Of a stretch of DNA of 54,112 nucleotides, positions 1 to 9,137 are shown one piece after another. Source of the DNA: Candidatus Ornithospirochaeta stercorigallinarum (GTDB lineage: Bacteria; Spirochaetota; Spirochaetia; Sphaerochaetales; Sphaerochaetaceae). The stretch lies in NCBI GenBank assembly GCA_018711525.1, contig DVIF01000041.1, forward strand, positions 1-54,112. The letters are read 5' to 3'. Numbering within the stretch: the stretch's first letter is position 1; the number at the start of each line of letters is the position of its first letter. The notes below the pieces were generated by a model that did no database searches, had not been told where the DNA came from, and saw nothing but the letters and a program-made list of their open reading frames with translations. Made by a program: the position numbers and the translations under genes.

Positions 1-15
1 TGAATGACATAACAT

Positions 16-41
16 TATGTAATGTATAATAACATTACATA
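16..41. repeat. 10-bp inverted repeat in AT-rich left flank of the IS4 remnant
   Basis: Arms TATGTAATGT (16-25) and ACATTACATA (32-41) are perfect reverse complements around a 6-base loop. A further ACATTA lies just upstream at 12-17, so the hexamer and its complement alternate three times. It may be a terminal part of the insertion element or a chance AT-rich palindrome; the true left end of the element cannot be fixed from this window. Confidence 0.4.
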
Positions 42-99
42 TATTACAAGAGAAATCCATTCAATTCAATGTGATTACTGAAGTTAATACAGATTTGAG

Positions 100-1169
100 A
101 ATGTAGTGCTAAAACTTATAGGGATCTAAGGTTTAATGAAAAGACTGCAATAAATGATCTTAATCTTTATGAAGGATACCGCCTTTTAGCCGTTGATGGA
201 TCAGATATCAATATTACACTCAATAAGAACTCTGACACCTATTTCGGCCTAGAGTGCAGTTCTTCTGGAAAAAGCTATAACCAGTTTCATCTTAATGCTC
301 TCTACGACATCAATAACACTACTTATGTTGATGCTGTAATTCAACCAAGTCCAAAGACGCACGAAATTGAAGCCGCTAGGACAATGATAAAACGACTTCG
401 CAAATCTTCATATTCCAATATCATCTTGGCAGATAGAGGATATATTCTCTTGATTTACTGGCAACAATCACAGATAGCAATTGCGACTATCGATTTAGAG
501 CTCATGCAAAATTTTAAAAGAGATTATTGAAGTTACTTTTAAAGAGTTCGATATCGATATTTCTTTTACAATTGTCGCTAAGCAGACAAAAGATCTGAAA
601 GAACTGAAAATCAAGTAAAGGTCAAATTGCTGCCTGGTCCTAGCAAGTTTGGTAAGCCCAAGAAGAATGTTACATGGTTTCATCCATCTCCTTATGTGAT
701 GAAATTGAGAATCGTAAGATTTTTGCTGGATACAGGAGAGTATGAAGCAATTGTTACTTCCCTAAATCGTAGTAAATCCTCGCCAGCGAAAATAAAAGAG
801 CTATATCACCTGAGATGGGGTATTAAAACATCATTTAGAACGCTGAAATACGCTATTGGAATGACAAGTTTCCATGCCAAGAAAGAAGAGTCGATAAAGC
901 AGGAGATATTTGCACGTCTCATGATGTTCAACTTCTGCTCTCGTATTGCAAACTCTATCATCGTAGAACAGAAGGATGACAACACATACTCTTACAAGGT
1001 CAACTTTACACAAGCAATACATATCTGCTTTGCATATCTGAAAAAACAGTTGAAGATAGATATTAGAGATCTTAGAAAACGATATATTGAACCCGTTAGA
1101 CCAGGACGGGAAGATGAACGGAAGATCAAACCAAAGTCAGCAGTATTCTTCATCTACAGAGTCGCATGA
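100..1169 (+). pseudogene. IS4-family DDE transposase, frameshifted and catalytically damaged
   Basis: This is a broken transposase of the IS4 family. The first catalytic Asp is in AVDGSD (Asp codon at about 195) and the second in ADRGY (about 432). The frame is then lost just after ADRGY and is recovered in other frames across 440-620. An open stretch from 627 to 1169 carries the C-terminal third, with the YxxRWxI...FxxLK signature near 811-846. In active relatives the residue after RWGI is the catalytic Glu, but here the codon at 825-827 is aaa (Lys), so the DDE triad is destroyed as well as the frame. No clean 5' end is visible. This is an old, immobile copy, and its codon use is more AT-rich than that of the neighbouring genes. 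Confidence 0.85.
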
Positions 1170-1419
1170 TACCCTTCACGAGAAAGGGATAAAGCTCCAC
1201 TCCGATTTATTGAACAAACGCAACTAATCCATAAATTACATCAGATAACACAGCAGAAAAAAGACCACAGCCCATGAAAACTGTGATCTTTGTTACAGCA
1301 TCGAAATTGGTTCAAAACTGTCGTTCTTAACTTAACGTGAGCTTTCAAACAAGCCACCATCAGGGACGATAAGCCAGCCCTAACTTAATGACATTGGTGG
1401 AAGACCCACGGGATGAAAC
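1170..1419. other. Non-coding right flank of the IS4 remnant
   Basis: No convincing gene lies between the transposase remnant and nrdD. A weak hairpin at about 1263-1288 (CACAG ... CTGTG followed by atctttgtt) could be the old transposase terminator. The motif AATGACAT occurs near 1388 and also at 3-10 at the left edge, which might mark the two ends of the element. No flanking target duplication could be confirmed. Confidence 0.35.
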
Positions 1420-3783
1420 TTAAACAGCCTCGGAAATATAGCCTTTAATCTTGCTCAGACCAACAAGGATGTTGTCTACGCCATTGGCATTCACGACAAG
1501 TGTCGGAGCCTGCATGATTCCATATTTTACCGCAAGCTCTGGGTTCTCCTCAGCATCGACGACCTTGTATCTTATGCCGGCCTTGTCGAGACTTGCCTTC
1601 GCTGCTTTGCAGTTAGGACAGGTCTTTGTTGTGAAGAGAAGCGTCTCCGATACCTCTATCGGGCGTTCCTCAGCCTTCACTTCGTGCTTTGGAGCCCCAT
1701 GTGTGAGGATGCTCGTCTCGATGTTATACGTCTTCCTCTCCTTGAACTCCTCGGCCTTACCTGTATTCCAGTTCTGAACAGGACGATAGTATCCTGTGAT
1801 CCTCGAATAGACCTCGGTAGGCTTGCCGCAGATAGGACATGCATACTCCTCTCCTGCGATATAACCATGATCAGTACATACGGAATACGTAGGACTGATA
1901 GTATAGTAAGGAAGCTCATAGTTCTCCGCAATCTTCTTCACAAGGTTTGCAGCCGCCTTCCAGTTAGGCATCTTCTCTCCGAGGAAGGCATGGAATACCG
2001 TACCGGAGGTATAAAGGGTCTGCAGACGATCCTGTACATCAAGGGCTGTGAAGATGTCCTCAGTGTATCCGACAGGAAGGTGGGATGAGTTTGTATAATA
2101 TGGAGCATCCCCGTTCCTGCTTGCAGTGATTATGTCAGGGAACTGCTCGACATCATGCTTTGCAAAACGGTATGAGGTGCTCTCTGCAGGAGTAGCCTCA
2201 AGGTTATACAGGTCTCCATACATCTCCTGATAGTCGGAAAGCCTGTTCCTCATGTGGTTGAGAACATCCACTGCGAAATCCTGGCTCCTCTTATCGGTAA
2301 GGTCGCATCTGAGCCACTTTGCATTGAGTGAGCACTCGTTCATTCCGACAAGTCCGATTGTCGAGAAGTGGTTGTTGAATGTTCCAAGATACCTCTTCGT
2401 ATATGGATAGAGTCCTTCATCAAGGAGCTTCGTTATGACCTCCCTCTTCCTCTTGAGGGACCTTGCTGCGATATCCATGATCTTATCAAGACGTGCATAG
2501 AAGTCATTCTCATCCTTTGAGAGATATCCCAGACGAGGCATGTTTATCGTCACGACGCCGATGCTTCCCGTACTCTCTCCAGACCCGAAATAACCACCGG
2601 TCTTCTTCCTAAGCTCCCTTAAATCGAGGCGCAGACGGCAGCACATGCTCCTTACATCGCTCGGATTCATATCGGAGTTGATATAGTTGGAGAAATAAGG
2701 GGTTCCATACTTTGCAGTCATCTCGAATAAAAGCTTGTTGTTCTCCGTCTCAGACCAGTCGAAGTCCCTTGTAATTGAATATGTAGGAATAGGATACTGG
2801 AAGCCTCTTCCATTGGCATCACCTTCAATCATGATCTCGATGAAGGCCTTGTTGACCATATCCATCTCTTTCTGGCAATCGCCATATGTGAAGTCCTGCT
2901 CCTTCCCTCCGACTATGGCAGGGACGTTCTTCATATCCTCAGGACATACCCAGTCAAGTGTGATGTTTGAAAATGGTGCCTGTGTTCCCCATCTGGAAGG
3001 AGTGTTCACCCCGTAGATGAACGACTCCAGACTCTTCTTCACCTCGTTGTATGTAAGACTGTCCTTTTTGACAAACGGTGCGAGGTATGTATCGAAGGAA
3101 CTGAAGGCCTGGGCACCAGCCCATTCATTCTGCAGTATGCCGAGGAAGTTGACCATCTGGTTGCATAGTGTTGAAAGATGGCTTGCCGGACTTGACGTAA
3201 TCTTTCCCGGGATTCCTCCAAGTCCTTCCTGGATGAGCTGCTTGATCGACCAGCCCGCACAGTATCCTGTGAGCATTGAAAGGTCATGGATGTGCATATC
3301 GCATGAGCGATGGGCATTGGCAATCTCCTCATCATAGATCTCACTGAGCCAGTAATTGGCAGTGATGGCCCCTGAATTGGACAGGATGAGGCCTCCGACG
3401 GAATAGGTCACCGTGGAATTCTCCTTCACCCTCCAGTCATTGAGTCTGAGATAATTATCGACGACATTCTTATAGTCGAGGATCGTCGATTTCATATTGC
3501 GGATCTTCTCTCTCTGCTTTCGGTAGAGAATGTAGCTCTTTGCAACCTCGGTGTACCCCGCCTGGGAGAGAACACTCTCAACAGAGTCCTGAATATCCTC
3601 AACGGCGATCTTCCCGTCTTTGATCTTCTTTGTGAAATCCGCCGTGACCTTAAGCGCTATGAAATCGATGATATCATCATTGTACTCGGTCTTCGATGCT
3701 TCAAAGGCTTTCTTTATGGCTGTACTTATCTTCTTTATGTCGAAATCGACTACAGCTCCGTCTCTTTTTGATACCTGATACAT
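1420..3783 (-). CDS. nrdD: Anaerobic (class III) ribonucleoside-triphosphate reductase with fused C-terminal redoxin domain
   Basis: This enzyme makes deoxyribonucleotides from ribonucleoside triphosphates under anaerobic conditions using a glycyl radical. Domains in order: an N-terminal ATP-cone (about residues 1-90), the large barrel, a zinc site with CxxC near 649-652, and the glycyl-radical motif RITGY with the radical Gly at about 664. The last roughly 75 residues form a thioredoxin/glutaredoxin-like domain with a CPNC redox motif at 722-725 and a conserved cis-Pro context (QAPTL). The fused redoxin suggests electrons come from a dithiol rather than from formate; this is inference. The start has a strong GGAGG site (TTTGGAGGATAA before ATG). 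nrdG lies 110 bases upstream on the same strand. Two NrdR-like boxes precede the gene. Confidence 0.97.
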   Translation of the reverse strand: MYQVSKRDGAVVDFDIKKISTAIKKAFEASKTEYNDDIIDFIALKVTADFTKKIKDGKIAVEDIQDSVESVLSQAGYTEVAKSYILYRKQREKIRNMKSTILDYKNVVDNYLRLNDWRVKENSTVTYSVGGLILSNSGAITANYWLSEIYDEEIANAHRSCDMHIHDLSMLTGYCAGWSIKQLIQEGLGGIPGKITSSPASHLSTLCNQMVNFLGILQNEWAGAQAFSSFDTYLAPFVKKDSLTYNEVKKSLESFIYGVNTPSRWGTQAPFSNITLDWVCPEDMKNVPAIVGGKEQDFTYGDCQKEMDMVNKAFIEIMIEGDANGRGFQYPIPTYSITRDFDWSETENNKLLFEMTAKYGTPYFSNYINSDMNPSDVRSMCCRLRLDLRELRKKTGGYFGSGESTGSIGVVTINMPRLGYLSKDENDFYARLDKIMDIAARSLKRKREVITKLLDEGLYPYTKRYLGTFNNHFSTIGLVGMNECSLNAKWLRCDLTDKRSQDFAVDVLNHMRNRLSDYQEMYGDLYNLEATPAESTSYRFAKHDVEQFPDIITASRNGDAPYYTNSSHLPVGYTEDIFTALDVQDRLQTLYTSGTVFHAFLGEKMPNWKAAANLVKKIAENYELPYYTISPTYSVCTDHGYIAGEEYACPICGKPTEVYSRITGYYRPVQNWNTGKAEEFKERKTYNIETSILTHGAPKHEVKAEERPIEVSETLLFTTKTCPNCKAAKASLDKAGIRYKVVDAEENPELAVKYGIMQAPTLVVNANGVDNILVGLSKIKGYISEAV

Positions 3784-3844
3784 TTATCCTCCAAATCTGC
3801 GTAATATTCAATTTATCATGCAAATTCGAAGTGTGCAATAGAAA

Positions 3845-3891
3845 ACTCAATATAAAGTGTAGAGCAATTTTTAAAACACCATATATGGTGG
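3845..3891 (-). promoter_or_regulatory. Tandem NrdR-like boxes overlapping the nrdD promoter
   Basis: Two 16-bp palindrome-like sites, ACTCAATATAAAGTGT (3845-3860) and ACACCATATATGGTGG (3876-3891, with a perfect 14-bp core palindrome), lie 31 bp apart start to start with a 15-bp gap. This resembles the known NrdR box (acaCwAtATaTwGtgt) and its usual tandem spacing of whole helical turns. On the minus strand a candidate -10 (TATATT, 3849-3854) falls inside the first box and the -35 region touches the second, as expected for repression. No nrdR gene is in this window. Confidence 0.7.
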
Positions 3892-3893
3892 TG

Positions 3894-4586
3894 TCAAATA
3901 TTTCTCAATTGTACATTTCCTATAGTTTTTCTAAGTATTCCCATATAATTATTCAATTCCTCATAGCTCATCGGAGAGAAGCCTTTCACTATGGTATTTT
4001 CATTTGGGACAAAGTTTTGCAGATAATACGCCTCAGCTCCTTCCAGCAATGACGCTAGAGAGATGAAATTTTTTTCTGCATGGGTCTCCCTTGTAACCGT
4101 GGTTCTGAATTCGTAGGCAACCCTCCCCTCCTTGAGGAAGGAAATAGTCTCCTCGACACTGGATGTGTCGAAATCCTCGACTCCACAGGTCATCGCATAG
4201 CTCTCGAGGCTGTTCTTGACATCCATGGCCACGTAATCCAGCAGTGATGATGACACCAGGTCCTCTACTACATCGGGCCTTGTGCCATTCGTATCGAGCT
4301 TCACAAGCAGCCCCGTATCCTTGATTTTCTTCACATATTCCTTAAGACCGCTCTGAAGAGTGGGCTCACCTCCAGAGATGACGACGGCATCAAGAACCCC
4401 CTTCCTCTTCTTCAGATATGAGAATATCTTATCATCGGAAAAAGGCGGGAAGAGATCGGGGTGGAGGACAAGCTCTCCGTTATGGCAGTACGGACAGCGC
4501 ATGTTGCACCCACCGGTGAAGAGGATGGCTGCAACCTTCTCAGGGTAATCCACAAGTGTGAGTTTTTCGAATCCTATGATTTTCAT
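3894..4586 (-). CDS. nrdG: Anaerobic ribonucleotide reductase activating protein (radical SAM)
   Basis: This radical-SAM activase installs the glycyl radical on NrdD. The N-terminus carries GGCNMRCPYCHN, a Cx3Cx2C cluster motif that binds the [4Fe-4S]/SAM centre, followed by the SGGEPT glycine-rich SAM motif near residue 70. At 230 residues it is longer than the E. coli type NrdG and resembles the family annotated as anaerobic ribonucleoside-triphosphate reductase activating protein in clostridia and spirochaetes. Its stop lies three bases from the second NrdR-like box of nrdD. There is no Shine-Dalgarno site. An extended -10 (TGC TATATT) ends 7 bases before the ATG, so the mRNA may be leaderless. 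Confidence 0.93.
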   Translation of the reverse strand: MKIIGFEKLTLVDYPEKVAAILFTGGCNMRCPYCHNGELVLHPDLFPPFSDDKIFSYLKKRKGVLDAVVISGGEPTLQSGLKEYVKKIKDTGLLVKLDTNGTRPDVVEDLVSSSLLDYVAMDVKNSLESYAMTCGVEDFDTSSVEETISFLKEGRVAYEFRTTVTRETHAEKNFISLASLLEGAEAYYLQNFVPNENTIVKGFSPMSYEELNNYMGILRKTIGNVQLRNI

Positions 4587-4593
4587 ATTGCTA

Positions 4594-4602
4594 AATATAG
4601 CA
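4594..4602 (-). promoter_or_regulatory. Extended -10 promoter 7 bases before nrdG
   Basis: On the minus strand TGC-TATATT (hexamer 4594-4599) is followed by seven bases and then the nrdG ATG. A possible -35, TTGTCC, lies 18 bases upstream at 4619-4624, inside the 3' end of ybgC. The spacing puts the predicted transcription start at or next to the A of the start codon. Confidence 0.5.
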
Positions 4603-4604
4603 CA

Positions 4605-5000
4605 TCAGCTGAGCGCCTGGACAACCTCTTTTGGAATCATCATGATTCTCTTGCCATCGGAAGAGAGTGCGGCGACCTTCACTTCGAGAAAACAGATATC
4701 ATCATCACCTCTTTTTATCTCCTGGGAGAATACGGCACTGAAATGCTCTGCTTTCATAAGACGGGTATGGACGGTAAGCTCATCATCAAGATAGGCAGGT
4801 TTCTTATAATCTATCTTGATGCTCTTTACGACGAAGATCATTCCATCATGCCTCATTTCATTCTGACTGACCTTTGGAAGTGCCGTACGCAGCATCTCAG
4901 AGCGTGCATGTTCTGCGAAATCAAGATATCTAGCATGGTATACGATACCACCGCAATCGGTATCCGAATAATATACGCGGGACTTGAATATGAAATCCAT
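4605..5000 (-). CDS. YbgC/4-hydroxybenzoyl-CoA thioesterase-family acyl-CoA thioesterase
   Basis: A 131-residue single hot-dog-fold protein. The N-terminus has the family signature YSDTDCGGIVYHARYLDFAE, with the catalytic Asp in DTD. Family members hydrolyse short- or medium-chain acyl-CoA; the substrate cannot be read from sequence. The gene is the last of the dapB-dapA-dapL-lysA operon. Its ATG overlaps the lysA stop by one base (TGATG) and has a strong GGAGGA site inside lysA, so the two are translationally coupled. No Tol/Pal genes, the usual neighbours of ybgC in Proteobacteria, are nearby. Confidence 0.87.
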   Translation of the reverse strand: MDFIFKSRVYYSDTDCGGIVYHARYLDFAEHARSEMLRTALPKVSQNEMRHDGMIFVVKSIKIDYKKPAYLDDELTVHTRLMKAEHFSAVFSQEIKRGDDDICFLEVKVAALSSDGKRIMMIPKEVVQALS

Positions 5001-6256
5001 CAGATCTCCTCCATCTCAGGAAGCATCGTCCTGACATAATCGGAGTATGTCTCATCCCGCCTTATCTTGTAAATCCTCCCATCAAGCTTCAGATACTCTG
5101 CATGCCTTAGTTTCGCATTATAATTGAAACCCATGGAATGGGAGTGGGCACCAGCATCATGGATTACCAGTACATCCCCTCTTTTTATCTCAGGAAGATG
5201 TCTGTCTACGGCGAACTTGTCGTTGTTCTCGCAGAGGCTGCCTGTAACATCATAGATGTGGTCCCTGGCACTTTCCTCCTTTCCAAGGACAGTTATATGA
5301 TGATAAGCTCCATAGATCGCAGGACGCATGAGGTCGGCCATCGATGCGTCCAGTCCCACATAGTCCTTGTATTTATGTGTAACATGCCGTACTGAAGATA
5401 CCAGATAGCCATAAGGACCTGTTATCGCCCTGCCCATCTCAAAAGTGATCCTTAAAGGCCCGAGTCCCTCTTTTAAAATCATCTCATCATACAGTTCTCT
5501 TATTCTGCCGGATAGGGATGGGAAATCAATTCCGTCGTCCTTCTCCCTGTATGGAATACCGACACCGCCTCCAAGGTCCACAAAACTTATCGCCACCCCT
5601 GCCTCCTGCCTGATCCTTTTGACCAGGGAGAAGACCATTCTCGCCGTTTCCACGATATAGTTCTCATCAAGCTCGTTCGAAGCGACCATGGTGTGCAGCC
5701 CGAAGACTTCCGAGCCAAGAGCCTTGGCCCTCTTGTAGCAGTCTATGACCTGGTCCTTTGTAACACCGTACTTTGCCTCCACAGGGTTTCCTATGATTGC
5801 ATTACCCGTCCTTTCCGGCCCGGGATTATAACGGAAGCAGATCCTCTTGGGAAAAGCCCGTCCCGTCTCAAGCACCCTGTCTATGTGCGTGATATCATCA
5901 AGATTGAGGATGACCCCCATATCGATGGCGGCCTCGAATTCCTCCTGAGGAGTGTCGTTGCTTGTGAATACGATGCTCCCCTCTTCCATTCCCGCCTCCT
6001 TTGCAAGCAGGAGCTCAGGAAGGCTGGAGCAGTCCGCACCGAAACCGAGGCCCTTGAGAAAACGAAGTATATTCACATTCGGCAGTGCCTTCACTGCAAA
6101 GAAATCAATGAAACCATCTGCCCATGAGAATGCAGAATACAGTTTCCGTGCATTCTCACGTATCCCATCCCCATCATAAAGATAGAAAGGTGTTGGAATC
6201 CTCTCAAGGAGGGATGAGAACTCAGATGAGGTGAGAGGAAGGCTCTTTCTTGTCAT
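5000..6256 (-). CDS. lysA: Diaminopimelate decarboxylase-family PLP enzyme
   Basis: The predicted reaction is decarboxylation of meso-diaminopimelate to lysine, the last step of the pathway encoded by this operon. It is a fold-type III PLP enzyme of 418 residues. The PLP lysine is in FAVKA near residue 55, and a glycine-rich phosphate-binding motif (DLGGGVGIPY) lies near 225. The start has GGAGG seven bases upstream and overlaps the dapL stop by four bases (ATGA). The family also contains ornithine/arginine and carboxynorspermidine decarboxylases. The dap gene neighbours make LysA the best call. Confidence 0.88.
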   Translation of the reverse strand: MTRKSLPLTSSEFSSLLERIPTPFYLYDGDGIRENARKLYSAFSWADGFIDFFAVKALPNVNILRFLKGLGFGADCSSLPELLLAKEAGMEEGSIVFTSNDTPQEEFEAAIDMGVILNLDDITHIDRVLETGRAFPKRICFRYNPGPERTGNAIIGNPVEAKYGVTKDQVIDCYKRAKALGSEVFGLHTMVASNELDENYIVETARMVFSLVKRIRQEAGVAISFVDLGGGVGIPYREKDDGIDFPSLSGRIRELYDEMILKEGLGPLRITFEMGRAITGPYGYLVSSVRHVTHKYKDYVGLDASMADLMRPAIYGAYHHITVLGKEESARDHIYDVTGSLCENNDKFAVDRHLPEIKRGDVLVIHDAGAHSHSMGFNYNAKLRHAEYLKLDGRIYKIRRDETYSDYVRTMLPEMEEI

Positions 6257-7476
6257 CCAAGGGCCTCCTTTATCGCATCCACGGCCTTTGTGATATCCTC
6301 CCTGTGCCCATAGCTTGAGAGACGGACATAGCCCTCTCCAGCAGGACCGAATCCAGAGCCCGGGGTTACGACGACATGAGCCTTTTCAAGCAGCAGGTCG
6401 AAGAAATCCCAGCTCTTCATACCAAAAGGGCACTCTGCCCAGATATATGGGCTGTTCACACCGCCATAGCAGGTAATGCCGATCTCCTCCAGACCTTCTT
6501 TTATCACCCTGGCGTTTCCAAGATAGTAATCGACCAGAAAGCGGCACTCGGCCCTGCCCTCGTCAGAGAGAGCAGCCAGACCACCGGCCTGTGCTATGTT
6601 GGATGCCCCGTTGAAGAACGTCGTCTGCCTTCTGTTCCATAGCCTATGGATAAGCCCCGGCTCATCATCCTCAGACCTCAGTGTCTCGGGAACAATCGAC
6701 CAGCCCAGGCGTACACCGGTGAACCCTGCATTCTTGCTGAATGAGTTTATCTCTATCGCACAATACTCAGCACCTTCTATCTCGTAAATAGTATGGGGAA
6801 GCCCAGGCTCTCTTATATAGTCGCTGTATGCGGCATCGAAGATTATGACGGCATTCTCTCTGAGTGCATAATCGACAAAAGCCTTCAGATCATCCTTGGT
6901 TGCGACAGCTCCTGTAGGATTGTTCGGAGAACAGAGATAGATCAGATCCACATGCACATCAGGAGGAGATGGTATGAATCCGCTCTCCCTCCTACCCTCC
7001 AGATACACAAAACCGTCATAGTTCACACCATTGTAGCTTCCGCTCCGCCCACCCACGACATTTGAATCGACATATACAGGATAGGAAGGATCGGTGATGG
7101 CGACAACAGAGGAAGGGGAGAAAATCTCCTGTATGTTGGCAGCATCGCTCTTCGCTCCATCCGAGATGAAGAAATCCGTCACCTTCAGCTTCACTCCATA
7201 CTCCCTCTGATAGAATCCGGCAAGGGCCTCCCTTAGCACAGCATCCCCCTGCTCATCACCATAGCCCGTATATGTATCCCTGTTCGTCAGCAGGTCAATC
7301 TTATGATGCATCGCATCTGCGATGTGCCCGGTCAGAGCCTCTGTCGTATTGCCTATTCCAAGGCGCAGTACATCAAAGCCGGGATTCCTCTCCTGCCAAG
7401 CCCTTGTCCTTCTCGCAATCTCAGGAAAAAGATAGCCCGATGCGAGCTTGAGAAAATTACCGTTTACATGTGCCAT
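6253..7476 (-). CDS. dapL: LL-diaminopimelate aminotransferase
   Basis: DapL converts tetrahydrodipicolinate directly to LL-diaminopimelate with glutamate as amino donor, bypassing the acylated intermediates of DapD/DapC/DapE. It is a fold-type I PLP aminotransferase of 407 residues, the usual family length. Visible motifs are TYTGYGDEQG, the SPNNPTG cofactor loop, FDAAYSDYI, and SFSKNAGFTG with the PLP Lys at 248. The start has GAGGTG upstream and overlaps the dapA stop by one base. The presence of dapL, and the absence of dapD/dapE here, fits the DapL variant known from spirochaetes, chlamydiae and plants. Confidence 0.95.
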   Translation of the reverse strand: MAHVNGNFLKLASGYLFPEIARRTRAWQERNPGFDVLRLGIGNTTEALTGHIADAMHHKIDLLTNRDTYTGYGDEQGDAVLREALAGFYQREYGVKLKVTDFFISDGAKSDAANIQEIFSPSSVVAITDPSYPVYVDSNVVGGRSGSYNGVNYDGFVYLEGRRESGFIPSPPDVHVDLIYLCSPNNPTGAVATKDDLKAFVDYALRENAVIIFDAAYSDYIREPGLPHTIYEIEGAEYCAIEINSFSKNAGFTGVRLGWSIVPETLRSEDDEPGLIHRLWNRRQTTFFNGASNIAQAGGLAALSDEGRAECRFLVDYYLGNARVIKEGLEEIGITCYGGVNSPYIWAECPFGMKSWDFFDLLLEKAHVVVTPGSGFGPAGEGYVRLSSYGHREDITKAVDAIKEALG

Positions 7477-8378
7477 CAGAAATCACCTCTCTCAATATCT
7501 TCCATCATTTTATCCGTTGTATCGAATAGCAGCTTCCTGTGCTCCTCTCTCTCAAGGGTGCAAAGAGGAAGACGGAATATCTCCCTGCAGTGCCCATATC
7601 GGGCCATAGCAACCTTTATGGGAATGGGATTTGTCTCAAGGAAACAGGCTTTGAAGAACGGGGAGAACCATGTGTTGAGACGCTCTGCAGTCTCATAATC
7701 CCCGTCCATGGCGCTGTGTATGAGCCTCTCCATCTGGGAAGGAAATAGATTAGACGCAACAGAGATGACCCCGTTTCCTCCCCTTCTGACGACATCGAGA
7801 GAGAGGTTGTCATCCCCTGAAAGCACGGAGAAACCTTCCCTTCTCCTCCTTATGACATCCTCTATCTGGACAAGGTCTCCGCTCGCCTCCTTCACAGCAA
7901 CGATGTTCCTGCATTCATCTGCAAGCCTCATAAGAGTCTCCGTCTCCAGGTTCACCCCCGTCCTGCCTTTGATGTTGTATAGTATGCACGGCACGGATAC
8001 ACTCTCTGCAATGGCCTTGAAATGAAGATAGAGTCCCATCTGCGTCGGTTTGTTGTAATAGGGATTGACAAGAAGGACTGCGTCCACACCGGCATCCTGG
8101 GCATGCTGGCTGAGCCTTATAGCCTCGCTTGTGGCATTGCTTCCAGTACCTGCGATCACAGGAACCTTACCCGATGCGAACTTTATAGTCTGGGAGATCA
8201 CCCTGTCATGCTCCTCATGTGAGAGCGTAGGGCTTTCCCCTGTCGTACCGCATGGCACGAGACCGTCTATACCGCTTTCAATCTGGAAATCGACAAGACG
8301 CTCAAGTGATGCGTAATCTACTGTATTGTATTCCGTGAATGGCGTTATGAGAGCCGTATACACACCTTTGAAATCCAT
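7476..8378 (-). CDS. dapA: 4-hydroxy-tetrahydrodipicolinate synthase
   Basis: DapA condenses pyruvate with aspartate semialdehyde to start the diaminopimelate branch. It is a 300-residue TIM barrel. The CGTTGESPTL loop is at 43-52, the catalytic Tyr134 is in YNIKGRTG, and the Schiff-base Lys163 is in AVKEASGD. The usual YNVPGRT motif reads YNIKGRT here. An AGGAGTG site precedes the ATG. The gap to dapB is three bases. No lysine riboswitch is apparent upstream of the operon. Confidence 0.96.
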   Translation of the reverse strand: MDFKGVYTALITPFTEYNTVDYASLERLVDFQIESGIDGLVPCGTTGESPTLSHEEHDRVISQTIKFASGKVPVIAGTGSNATSEAIRLSQHAQDAGVDAVLLVNPYYNKPTQMGLYLHFKAIAESVSVPCILYNIKGRTGVNLETETLMRLADECRNIVAVKEASGDLVQIEDVIRRRREGFSVLSGDDNLSLDVVRRGGNGVISVASNLFPSQMERLIHSAMDGDYETAERLNTWFSPFFKACFLETNPIPIKVAMARYGHCREIFRLPLCTLEREEHRKLLFDTTDKMMEDIERGDF

Positions 8379-8381
8379 AAG

Positions 8382-9137
8382 TCACACTCCTAAGAAATCA
8401 TTTATGAAGTCATCGAAGGAGAAGAACCCCTTCCTTCCGTATATCCATGAGGCGGCTTTAACAGCCCCGTCAGCAAAGCCCTTCCTGCTTCTTGCACTAT
8501 GCTTTATCTCAATCGTATCGGCATCGGAATCAAAAATAACATCATGGATTCCGCTTACAGAACCCAGACGGATGGATGCAACCTGGAGTTCATCTTCTCC
8601 TATCCTACCTTCCGCATTGCCATATACAGTGCTCTTCTTCCTTCCGATGTTTTCAAGCACTATCTCCTTGAGCATCTCAGCAGTCCCGGAAGGAGAGTCG
8701 GCCTTCGCCCTGTGATGGACCTCCTCAATGCAGACGTCATAGGAAGGTACCTTGTCCATCAATCTGGAGATGTAGGCTACAGTCTTCATCATCATTGCAA
8801 CCCCTATTGAGAAATTACCTGAATAGAGGATAGAGCATGCATTGGGGTCGATGCGGCTCTTAATCTCGTCCAGACGGGAATACCACCCTGTAGTCCCGAT
8901 GACCGCACTCATCCCATGCTCCGCATAGAAAAGGATGTTCTCATATGCAGAGGAAGGGCAAGAGAAATCTATCACGACATCAAAGTCGCAGGACTGAAGG
9001 GATGCAAGGCTTTTACCAGTTACATCGGCATCATCTGAAAAAGGATCGATGATTGCCGCAATCTCATGAGATGAGCATAATGCAGACTGCTTGATCATCC
9101 TGCCCATCTTTCCATATCCGACAAGTGCTATTCTCAT
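8382..9137 (-). CDS. dapB: 4-hydroxy-tetrahydrodipicolinate reductase
   Basis: DapB reduces the DapA product with NAD(P)H. The open frame extends upstream to 9236, but the true start is the ATG at 9137. There the protein begins MRIALVGYGKMGRMI, the N-terminal Rossmann motif, and a GGAG site lies eight bases upstream. The protein has 251 residues. The signature EVHHRAKADSPSGTA, with the catalytic His pair and Lys, is in the second half. It heads the lysine operon and is divergent from the small unknown gene at 9286. Confidence 0.95.
   Translation of the reverse strand: MRIALVGYGKMGRMIKQSALCSSHEIAAIIDPFSDDADVTGKSLASLQSCDFDVVIDFSCPSSAYENILFYAEHGMSAVIGTTGWYSRLDEIKSRIDPNACSILYSGNFSIGVAMMMKTVAYISRLMDKVPSYDVCIEEVHHRAKADSPSGTAEMLKEIVLENIGRKKSTVYGNAEGRIGEDELQVASIRLGSVSGIHDVIFDSDADTIEIKHSARSRKGFADGAVKAASWIYGRKGFFSFDDFINDFLGV

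Noticed and set aside
1684-2088. Frames on the plus strand inside nrdD
   Set aside because: They are antisense to strongly conserved NrdD sequence and have no independent support.
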